Assembly (NCBI GenBank): GCA_021852245.1
Contig: JAJZNY010000165.1
Location: 1-5,973, forward strand
Length of the DNA stretch: 5,973 nt
Direction of reading: 5' to 3'
Source: Planctomycetota bacterium
Lineage (GTDB): Bacteria > Planctomycetota > Phycisphaerae > WQYP01
A program made the position numbers and the translations under genes. Below are positions 1 through 4,993 of this stretch, piece by piece (the stretch's first letter is position 1; each line of letters opens with the position of its first letter). Below the pieces are notes generated by a model. The model saw only the letters and a list, made by a program, of their open reading frames with translations. It did no database searches and was not told where the DNA came from.

Positions 1-517
1 GGTCCGTACCGGTTGGGTGAAATTAAGCACCGGTCAGATTCTTCGCGGCAGCATCTGGACAACCCAGCAGACGCCGTTTCGCATCTGGCTCAAGGGGATC
101 AAGCAATATCGCGACATCGACATACGCCTCGTCCGCGAAATCACCGGCAAAATCCGCTACGCCAGGCAAATCCGCCAGTACAAATTCCAACAGATGGGCA
201 GCGATATCAAACTTTATACCGGACGTACTCGACCGCGGATCGGCTATCAATTTACGTTTCACCTCATCAACGGAAAAACCGTCACAGGTGCTGTCATTGC
301 CCCGATCTATATTCGCACGCACGGAGGCAAACAATACTTTTACCTGCTTAAGAAGCGCATCGAGGGGAAGCTGGGGCAGAAGACGGATTCAATTCCGTAT
401 GTCCAAACGATCCACTTCACCGTGACGCCGACGTATCGCCGCTATGCCGAGGCCGTGACCCGTCGATTGCCGCTGGTCAATTGGCGTCAATTGTTCGACA
501 GTGCCCACGGGCGGTGA
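1..517 (+). CDS. Conserved hypothetical protein, C-terminal part (5' end outside the window)
   Basis: The frame is open from base 2 to the TGA at 515-517, giving 171 visible residues. A GTG at 17 could be read as a start, but it has no ribosome binding site and the frame continues upstream with VRTGW, so I treat the gene as truncated by the window edge. The protein is basic and rich in short beta-type stretches. Two segments share the pattern hydrophobic-x-L-x-x-G-x-x-hydrophobic-x-G-x-I: one around VKLSTGQILRGSI near the visible start, the other around FHLINGKTVTGAVI in the middle, followed by the motif APIYI. This suggests two related small beta modules, perhaps Sm-like or SH3-like. From memory it resembles uncharacterised planctomycete proteins; no function can be assigned. 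No signal peptide can be judged without the N terminus. It converges with the purU-like gene, with 7 bases between stops. Confidence 0.75.
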   Translation, partial: VRTGWVKLSTGQILRGSIWTTQQTPFRIWLKGIKQYRDIDIRLVREITGKIRYARQIRQYKFQQMGSDIKLYTGRTRPRIGYQFTFHLINGKTVTGAVIAPIYIRTHGGKQYFYLLKKRIEGKLGQKTDSIPYVQTIHFTVTPTYRRYAEAVTRRLPLVNWRQLFDSAHGR

Positions 518-518
518 C

Positions 519-532
519 GCCGAATCATCGGC
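519..532. terminator. Short hairpin spanning two convergent stops, possible weak terminator
   Basis: GCCGA (519-523) and TCGGC (528-532) form a perfect 5-bp stem around the tetraloop ATCA. It fills the 7-base gap between the converging genes and includes the stop codon of the purU-like gene at 525-527. There is no T tract on either side, so intrinsic termination would be weak at best. The position is suggestive; the structure alone is not. Confidence 0.2.
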
Positions 533-1430
533 TCGGTTCCGCGAAACTGGTGATGCCCGATTTGAACACCACCTGTCCATTGGCGACGACAATTTCCTCA
601 TTGATAAAGTATTCCACGGCCCGGCTGAGGATATTGGCTTCGGCCGTGAGACCGCGCTCGCGCACATCCGCGGCCGTATCTTTGCCGACATGAATATGAA
701 AGACATCCTGCAGAATAATCGGTCCCTGATCCAGATCTTTAGTGACGAAATGGGCGGTGCATCCGGTTACGCGCACACCGCTCTCAAATGCCTGGCGATA
801 CGGATTGGCCCCCGGAAAGTGGGGAAGCAGCGAGGGGTGGATATTAATAATGCGATTTTCAAATGCTCGGACAATATTTTCGGGAAGTATCTGCATGTAC
901 CGGGCCAGCACCACCAGATCCGGCTGAAGTTGAGAGAGTCTCTCGGCCAACCAGTTGAAATGCCGCTGCTTTTCCTCCGTTGAATTTCCGGACGGAAAAA
1001 ACTCGAAGGAAAATCCAAATTTGGCTGCCAGAGGCTGCAGATCCTGATGATTGGCCAGTACGGCCGTGCAGTCGGCGGCAAGCTCGCCGGAGGTGATCCG
1101 AGCGCCCAGTTCGCGCAGACAGTGGGGCTCTCGGCTTGCGAGGATCACCATCCGCTTCTGTTGCCGCTGGCGGCGATTGGCAACCCGTACCTCCATTCCC
1201 AACTCACGCCCGAGCGATTGGAGTTCCTGCGTCAGCAAAGCGGTGGAGATCGTCGCCCCCTCCAGAGATACCAGCATGTCCATGACGAACAGGCCGCGCA
1301 CCACCTGCTGATGGGTATCCTCGATATTGAGTCCGTGGGCGGCCATGTACGTGGCGAACTTCGCCACCACACCTTTCTGGTCTCGCCCCTGAACACTGAT
1401 AACAAGATAACCTGATGTTTCAGTATTCAT
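525..1430 (-). CDS. purU: Formyltetrahydrofolate deformylase-like protein (ACT + formyltransferase domains)
   Basis: The 301-residue product has the PurU architecture and is close to the usual length (about 280-300). An ACT domain lies at about residues 7-85, followed by a formyltransferase domain from about 93 to 290. PurU hydrolyses 10-formyltetrahydrofolate to formate and tetrahydrofolate in the cytoplasm, balancing one-carbon pools. The expected catalytic triad is present: N196 and H198 in INIHPSLLP, and D234 in DLDQGPII. PurU-like stretches include LVVLARYMQIL (172-182) and GANPYRQAFESGVRV. However, PurU of E. coli and other bacteria, as I recall them, reads NIHHSFLP, whereas NIHPSLLP is the PurN/Fmt form. 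The C terminus also lacks the usual GNRTVVF-type ending. The ACT domain (GLNIEDTHQQV, GLFVMDML) looks unlike that of E. coli PurU. The fold is certain; deformylase activity is probable, and another formyl-transfer role is possible. The ATG at 1430 is supported by a strong ribosome binding site. It is probably co-transcribed with the upstream ROK kinase gene. Confidence 0.82.
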   Translation of the reverse strand: MNTETSGYLVISVQGRDQKGVVAKFATYMAAHGLNIEDTHQQVVRGLFVMDMLVSLEGATISTALLTQELQSLGRELGMEVRVANRRQRQQKRMVILASREPHCLRELGARITSGELAADCTAVLANHQDLQPLAAKFGFSFEFFPSGNSTEEKQRHFNWLAERLSQLQPDLVVLARYMQILPENIVRAFENRIINIHPSLLPHFPGANPYRQAFESGVRVTGCTAHFVTKDLDQGPIILQDVFHIHVGKDTAADVRERGLTAEANILSRAVEYFINEEIVVANGQVVFKSGITSFAEPSR

Positions 1431-1434
1431 TTCT

Positions 1435-1440
1435 CCTCCT
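1435..1440 (-). promoter_or_regulatory. Strong ribosome binding site for the purU-like gene
   Basis: On the minus strand the sequence is AGGAGG followed by AGAA and the ATG at 1430. This is a full Shine-Dalgarno match, 4 bases from the start, and it can also be read as AGGAGGAG. It is the strongest such site in the window and fixes the purU-like start. Confidence 0.8.
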
Positions 1441-1446
1441 GCTTAT

Positions 1447-1460
1447 CGGCCTTTTGGCCG
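1447..1460. other. Small hairpin in the spacer between the ROK kinase and purU-like genes
   Basis: CGGCC (1447-1451) and GGCCG (1456-1460) form a perfect 5-bp stem with a 4-base loop, TTTT on the plus strand and AAAA in the minus-strand transcript. A second small palindrome, GGGC-GAT-GCCC, sits at 1482-1492, just after the kinase stop. Neither is followed by a T run on the minus strand, so they are more likely processing or stability elements than terminators, or chance. The kinase and purU-like genes may therefore be read through. Confidence 0.2.
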
Positions 1461-1496
1461 CAGAAATTCATCGAAAATCATGGGCGATGCCCTCGC

Positions 1497-2471
1497 TTAA
1501 CGCTGCTGATGCGCATCTCGGGCAAGTGCGGCGGCGCCGATCATTCCAGCATCATTTCCCAGCGTCGCCAGAACTATTTCCATTTTGGTCTCCGTCATCT
1601 TCCAGTTCAGGGCGGCAAAATGCTTCTTGACCCGCTCCAGCAGAAAGCCTCCAGCTCCGGCCATACCACCCGCGAGTGCCAACATCTGCGGATCCAGCCA
1701 GCGGGCGGCGTTGACGCACGCGAGAGCAAGATATCGACACGCTCGATCCCACACTTCATCCGCGAGTTCATCCCCCATTTTGGCGTGCTCCGCCACCTCG
1801 CGTGAACCGATCGTCACGCCCGCCTCGAGCAATGCCCGAAGCGACGATGCGCGGCTCGGAGCTACGGCCAGAAGATGCTGGGCGTATTTGCCGGTGCGGC
1901 TCGCGGATGCATAGAGTTCCAGACATCCCCGTTGTCCGCATCCGCACACTTCACCATCCGGATTGACAATCATATGGCCGATCTCCGCCGCTGAATCGCT
2001 CATGCCGCGTATCAGTCGCCCGTGGTAAATGATGCCTCCACCCACGCCGGTTCCCAGCGTAATTAAAATAAAATTCGTGATGGTTTCATCGGCGCCCGCC
2101 CCGGCGGTAAACTCACCATACGCCGCCGACTTGGCGTCATTTTCCAAAAATGCCGGTCGGTTCAGCGCCTGACTGATCATGTCGCGCACCTGAACGTTGT
2201 GCCAACCCGGCAGGTTGGCCGTCCGGATGACGATTCCCTGTTCCGATGAGAGCGGCCCTGGCGATGCGATTCCGACAGCCTCAATGTCCTGCATCTGCAG
2301 ACGCCCCTCGGTCACCGCCTGCTGCGCCGCATGAATCATCCGCTCGATGACCTGCTGCGGCCCGGAGCCGGTCGCCACCGATGCCTTGGATATTATGGCT
2401 CCCTTTTCGTTTATCACCCCGGCCTTAATATTCGTACCGCCGAGATCAATACCGATATATCGCTTTTCCAT
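1497..2471 (-). CDS. ROK-family sugar kinase (glucokinase-like)
   Basis: The 324-residue product matches the usual length of bacterial ROK kinases, which phosphorylate glucose or a related hexose with ATP in the cytoplasm. The N-terminal phosphate-binding motif IGIDLGGTNIKAG is at residues 6-18. The catalytic base is D112 in LENDAKSAAYGE. The ROK signature runs from LGTGVGGGI (139-147) to the sugar-binding E163 and zinc ligand H166 in AAEIGHM. The remaining zinc ligands are C176, C178 and C183 in CGCGQRGCLE. There is no N-terminal helix-turn-helix, so it is a kinase and not a ROK repressor. K114 replaces the more common Asn of NDAN, which I believe some ROK proteins tolerate. The motif set favours glucokinase, but N-acetylhexosamine or fructose specificity cannot be excluded. 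A GGAGG lies 10 bases before the ATG at 2471. The gene is divergent from thrC and is followed 66 bases later by the purU-like gene on the same strand. Confidence 0.92.
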   Translation of the reverse strand: MEKRYIGIDLGGTNIKAGVINEKGAIISKASVATGSGPQQVIERMIHAAQQAVTEGRLQMQDIEAVGIASPGPLSSEQGIVIRTANLPGWHNVQVRDMISQALNRPAFLENDAKSAAYGEFTAGAGADETITNFILITLGTGVGGGIIYHGRLIRGMSDSAAEIGHMIVNPDGEVCGCGQRGCLELYASASRTGKYAQHLLAVAPSRASSLRALLEAGVTIGSREVAEHAKMGDELADEVWDRACRYLALACVNAARWLDPQMLALAGGMAGAGGFLLERVKKHFAALNWKMTETKMEIVLATLGNDAGMIGAAALARDAHQQR

Positions 2472-2509
2472 AACACCTGTGCCTCCGGCAAAAATCGAAA
2501 CCGATATAT
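2451..2509. repeat. Pair of 10-bp direct repeats bracketing the ROK kinase start
   Basis: ACCGATATAT occurs exactly at 2451-2460 and again at 2500-2509. On the minus strand this reads ATATATCGGT. One copy lies in codons 4-7 of the kinase gene, the other in its leader overlapping an AT-rich -10 candidate, with 49 bases between starts. Such an arrangement can be a repressor operator pair. The first copy is constrained by coding for YIG, so coincidence is quite possible. Confidence 0.35.
2482..2486 (-). promoter_or_regulatory. Ribosome binding site for the ROK kinase gene
   Basis: The minus strand carries GGAGG at this position with 10 bases to the ATG at 2471. The spacing is slightly long but acceptable. 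A weaker AGGTG lies too close to the start to be used. It supports the start that gives MEKRYIGIDLGG, the normal N terminus for the family. Confidence 0.55.
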
Positions 2510-2538
2510 TACACGAATCAGCCCGGCTGGCGGCTTTT

Positions 2539-2544
2539 TATAAT
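2539..2544 (+). promoter_or_regulatory. Candidate -10 box in the kinase/thrC divergent spacer
   Basis: TATAAT is an exact -10 consensus on the plus strand, 129 bases before the thrC start. No recognisable -35 hexamer lies 16-18 bases upstream (AATCAG and its neighbours are poor) and there is no extended -10 TG. The 202-base spacer 2472-2673 must hold both divergent promoters. On the minus strand the best -10 candidate is TAATAT at 2506-2511, again with no good -35. A 6-bp inverted repeat, GCCCGG (2521-2526) with CCGGGC (2559-2564), encloses the TATAAT. I see no riboswitch or leader peptide here. Confidence 0.2.
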
Positions 2545-2673
2545 GCGTCTGAACAACTCCGGGCCGACGGATGCCGCCTGCGCCGCTTGTCTTACGCCAT
2601 TATCGCTAATCAAACGCCGGTATTCGGACTCATCGAACACCCATGATGGAGACTCTGCCCCAATCGCTGTAAA

Positions 2674-4131
2674 ATGAATCGAATGAAAACGGTCGCTTAC
2701 CAAAAGTGTATCAATCCACGCTGCGGGGCTACATTCGATGTGGGCCAGACCCTCACAGGCTGTTCGCAATGCGGCGATCTGCTCGATATTGATTACAACT
2801 GGTCCAATACGGCAGTACCCAAAACCCTCCGCGAGTTTCAAAACCGATGGCAGAATCGACGATTCCCGCTCGATTTTTCCGGTGTATGGCGATTCCGAGA
2901 CCTTCTCCCCTTTGCCGCCGATGCCATGATCTGTACCATTGGTGAAGGCCAGACTTTTCTTCAAAATGCCGTTTGCCTCGGGAATCACATCGGCATGTGG
3001 CCGGGCCAGCTCTGGTTGCAGTATGAAGGGATGAATCCCTCCGGAAGTTTCAAAGATAACGGCATGACGGCCGCGTTCACCCACGCCCGCCTCGTCGGTG
3101 CGCGGCGCGTGGCGTGCGCCAGCACCGGCAATACCTCCGCCTCCTTGGCCCTTTACGCATCATCCAATGGATTTCAGGGAATCGTTTTCATCGGGTCCGG
3201 CAAAATCGCCTTCGGCAAGCTCTCGCAGGCACTCGATTACGGCGCCAGAACCCTGCAGATTGATGGCGACTTTGACACCTGCCTGATGCGAGTTCGCGAG
3301 GTCGCCAAACAACTCGGCCTCTACCTGATGAACAGCGTCAACCCCTTCAGGCTTGAAGGGCAGAAATCGATCATGTACCGCATTCTTGAATCGCTCAGTT
3401 GGGAGCCGCCGGACTGGATCATCGTGCCGGGCGGCAATCTGGGGAATTGCTCGGCATTTGGCAAGGCGTTCAGTGAACTCAAAACCCTCGGCCTCATCAA
3501 ACGCATCCCACGCCTGGCCGTGATTAATGCCGAGGGTGCCAATACCCTGCACCAGCTCTACACGGCCGGCCTGCGGTGGAACGCGGGCGCCATCGACGAC
3601 GCCCGCATCGGGGCCTACTACGCGGACATGGACGCCAAAGGGATACACCCTCACACCGTGGCGTCGGCTATTGAAATCGGCCGCCCCGTCAATTTGAAAA
3701 AGGCCCTCCGCGCGCTGGATGTGATGAACGGCGTCACCTGCGAAGTGACCGATCATGAAATTCTCGAGGCCAAGGCATTGATCGGCCGCTTCGGGCTGGG
3801 CTGCGAACCCGCCAGCGCGGCCACCATCGCCGGCCTGCAGCGTCTTCTGAAAACTCAGATCATCTCACGCAGCGAGCGCGTCGCGTGTGTGCTCACGGGC
3901 CACGGCTTGAAAGACCCGGACGCCACCGTCTATTACCATACCGGCATTAACACCAAACTTGCCCGTCCCCCGGCCGCCGAGGAAACTTGGGGCTTGCGCG
4001 CCAATAAGCCTCTTCGTGTCGCCGATGATCTGGCCTCGATCGTTGCCGCCATCGGCGCTGATGATTTTGATTCTGCCGCCATCGGAGGTTATGTGCCGAC
4101 CGCCGCGGATCTTCCTTTTGTTGAATACTGA
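2674..4131 (+). CDS. thrC: Threonine synthase with N-terminal zinc ribbon
   Basis: The 485-residue product is a fold-type II PLP enzyme that converts O-phosphohomoserine to threonine and phosphate, the last step of threonine synthesis in the cytoplasm. An N-terminal zinc ribbon uses C12, C17, C30 and C33. The PLP-binding lysine is K127 in MNPSGSFKDNGM. The substrate loop STGNTSASLA is at 150-159, the glycine-rich phosphate-binding loop GGNLGN at 253-258, and the C-terminal LTGHGLKDP at 408-415 is typical of threonine synthases. GEGQTFL (90-96) has Phe where the family usually has Pro (EGxTPL). About 70 residues follow the core, ending in a segment like PLRVADDLASIVAAI, giving a longer protein than the compact 350-residue type. 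The ATG at 2674 lacks a Shine-Dalgarno; an in-frame ATG at 2683 is the alternative, and upstream extension is blocked by a TGA at 2644 with no start codon between. The CxxC gene follows 53 bases later. Confidence 0.93.
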   Translation: MNRMKTVAYQKCINPRCGATFDVGQTLTGCSQCGDLLDIDYNWSNTAVPKTLREFQNRWQNRRFPLDFSGVWRFRDLLPFAADAMICTIGEGQTFLQNAVCLGNHIGMWPGQLWLQYEGMNPSGSFKDNGMTAAFTHARLVGARRVACASTGNTSASLALYASSNGFQGIVFIGSGKIAFGKLSQALDYGARTLQIDGDFDTCLMRVREVAKQLGLYLMNSVNPFRLEGQKSIMYRILESLSWEPPDWIIVPGGNLGNCSAFGKAFSELKTLGLIKRIPRLAVINAEGANTLHQLYTAGLRWNAGAIDDARIGAYYADMDAKGIHPHTVASAIEIGRPVNLKKALRALDVMNGVTCEVTDHEILEAKALIGRFGLGCEPASAATIAGLQRLLKTQIISRSERVACVLTGHGLKDPDATVYYHTGINTKLARPPAAEETWGLRANKPLRVADDLASIVAAIGADDFDSAAIGGYVPTAADLPFVEY

Positions 4132-4167
4132 TGATTAAATTCGCCGCCGCCTCTTCGGCCTGTTAAT

Positions 4168-4172
4168 GGGAG
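4168..4172 (+). promoter_or_regulatory. Probable ribosome binding site for the CxxC protein gene
   Basis: GGGAG lies 12 bases before the ATG at 4185. The match is partial and the spacing long, but no better site is present and the ATG is the first start of an otherwise well-supported frame. Confidence 0.4.
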
Positions 4173-4184
4173 TTCATATCAATC

Positions 4185-4763
4185 ATGGCTGTAGCCCTGT
4201 CACAGCAACAGAATTGGAATATTGGCAGCAGTGACGACCGATGTGCCGCATGTCAAAAGCAAATACCACCGGCAACCGCCTGCTGGGCGGTGCTATGTGA
4301 AAATCCTCCCGAATCGCGGCGCCAGAATGGCGTCCCATTTTATCGGCGAAATTATTGCGAAGCATGTTGGCAATCGCCTCCGGCAGGCGCCGCACCGCAG
4401 AATGCATTTTCTCATTGGAAAACGGCCGTTCCGGAGCCGAATCGCAAGCCGAAGCTATTGGTCGATGATCACGTGCTGATCGACCTTTTCACCCGTCTTG
4501 GCGGACAGGATGATCTTGCCGGTCTCCGATTCCGCTTCGTTCTGGCGTTGCTGCTGATGCGAAAGCGTATTCTGCGTTATGAAGGATCCGAAACCCTATC
4601 GCAGGAGCGGCGTGCGGCGTTGAATCTCACCAGCGATCAGGCTGAGCTGTGGCAGATGACACTCAAGGGAGAGGGGGTGGAAGTTATCAATCCGGTCCTC
4701 ACGTCTGATCAAATCAGCGAGGTTTCAGAGCAAATATCCGCCATCCTTGCCGAAGCCATCTGA
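4185..4763 (+). CDS. Conserved protein of unknown function with two CxxC pairs
   Basis: The 192-residue product carries two cysteine pairs, C20-x-x-C23 and C58-x-x-C61 (RCAAC and YCEACW), that could bind one zinc ion as a treble-clef or ribbon. A basic, proline-rich stretch follows (about 64-90), then VDDHVLIDLFTRLGG (93-107) and a helical block FRFVLALLLMRKRIL (116-130). The last 70 residues are acidic and end in a probable amphipathic helix, QISEVSEQISAIL. The hydrophobic block is short and ends in a basic cluster; I read it as a packed helix and not a membrane anchor, but this is not certain. From memory, the same cysteine layout and LLLMRKR block recur in planctomycete hypothetical proteins, so the gene is real, but its role is unknown. 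It lies 53 bases after thrC on the same strand and may share its transcript. A nucleic-acid or protein-interaction adaptor role would be inference only. Confidence 0.85.
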   Translation: MAVALSQQQNWNIGSSDDRCAACQKQIPPATACWAVLCENPPESRRQNGVPFYRRNYCEACWQSPPAGAAPQNAFSHWKTAVPEPNRKPKLLVDDHVLIDLFTRLGGQDDLAGLRFRFVLALLLMRKRILRYEGSETLSQERRAALNLTSDQAELWQMTLKGEGVEVINPVLTSDQISEVSEQISAILAEAI

Positions 4764-4781
4764 TCGCGCCGATGGCGACCA

Positions 4782-4820
4782 CCCGCGCCGATCTCATCCA
4801 TAGTTGGCAACCGGCGCGGG
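4782..4820 (+). terminator. GC-rich inverted repeat, candidate terminator after the CxxC protein gene
   Basis: CCCGCGCCG (4782-4790) and CGGCGCGGG (4812-4820) are a perfect 9-bp inverted repeat with a 21-base loop, beginning 18 bases after the stop of the upstream gene. There is no T run after the stem, so it would be an atypical intrinsic terminator or a 3'-end stabiliser. A second copy of the left arm, CGCGCCG at 4765-4771, can pair with the same right arm (7 bp), allowing two alternative folds. Confidence 0.4.
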
Positions 4821-4890
4821 AGCCAGCACCACCGTCTGCCATGGCCGGAGTGTCAACCGAATGCCCGCTCGCCGAGACAACCGCCTCATT

Positions 4891-4925
4891 ATCGGAGTGC
4901 CACGCCCACGTCGGGTCATTCCGAT
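4891..4925 (+). promoter_or_regulatory. Hairpin just upstream of the NADH dehydrogenase promoter
   Basis: ATCGGAGTG (4891-4899) pairs with CATTCCGAT (4917-4925) over 9 positions with one G-T wobble, enclosing a 17-base loop. It ends 8 bases before the candidate -35 box. It could be part of the 3' end of the upstream transcript or a binding site for a regulator; nothing in the sequence decides between these. Confidence 0.25.
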
Positions 4926-4933
4926 CAGACGCT

Positions 4934-4963
4934 TTGCAAAAACAGGGGCTTTTCCACTACACT
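4934..4963 (+). promoter_or_regulatory. Candidate sigma70-type promoter for the NADH dehydrogenase gene
   Basis: TTGCAA (4934-4939) and TACACT (4958-4963) each match the consensus at 4 of 6 positions and are 18 bases apart. Transcription would begin near 4970, giving a short leader of roughly 24 bases that still contains the AGGAG at 4977-4981. The placement relative to the gene is good; the hexamers are only moderate. Confidence 0.4.
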
Positions 4964-4976
4964 ACCGTTTTATAGC

Positions 4977-4981
4977 AGGAG
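4977..4981 (+). promoter_or_regulatory. Ribosome binding site for the NADH dehydrogenase gene
   Basis: AGGAG lies 12 bases before the ATG at 4994. An in-frame TTG at 4982 directly abuts it and cannot be used, and an in-frame TAG at 4973 blocks any longer start. This fixes the ATG at 4994 as the start. Confidence 0.6.
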
Positions 4982-4993
4982 TTGTGTTTTAGC

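Larger units (their letters stand above)
4764..4993. other. Structured non-coding spacer before the NADH dehydrogenase gene
   Basis: These 230 bases hold no convincing gene. Frames of 62-67 codons exist (4772-4975 and 4804-4992) but lack ribosome binding sites and run across the hairpins and promoter described separately. A 9-base direct repeat, CGCGCCGAT, occurs at 4765-4773 and 4784-4792. I see no tRNA and no known riboswitch. The simplest reading is terminator region, then hairpin, then promoter. Confidence 0.5.

Noticed and set aside
17..517. Complete gene starting at the GTG at 17
   Set aside because: No ribosome binding site and the frame stays open to the left edge with plausible coding sequence, so the gene is better read as truncated.
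1047..1415. 122-codon plus-strand frame
   Set aside because: It is antisense to the ACT-domain end of the purU-like gene; its composition mirrors that gene's codons.
2520..2539. Terminator-like AGCC...GGCT followed by TTTT
   Set aside because: The stem is only 4 bp and no plus-strand gene ends upstream of it.
2518..3084. 188-codon minus-strand frame
   Set aside because: It lies antisense to the well-supported thrC N terminus and shows no recognisable motif.
4772..4975. 67-codon plus-strand frame after the CxxC protein gene
   Set aside because: No ribosome binding site, no family resemblance, and it spans two hairpins and the promoter candidate.
4982..4984. TTG as an alternative start for the NADH dehydrogenase
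   Set aside because: It directly abuts the AGGAG ribosome site, leaving no spacing; the ATG at 4994 fits.
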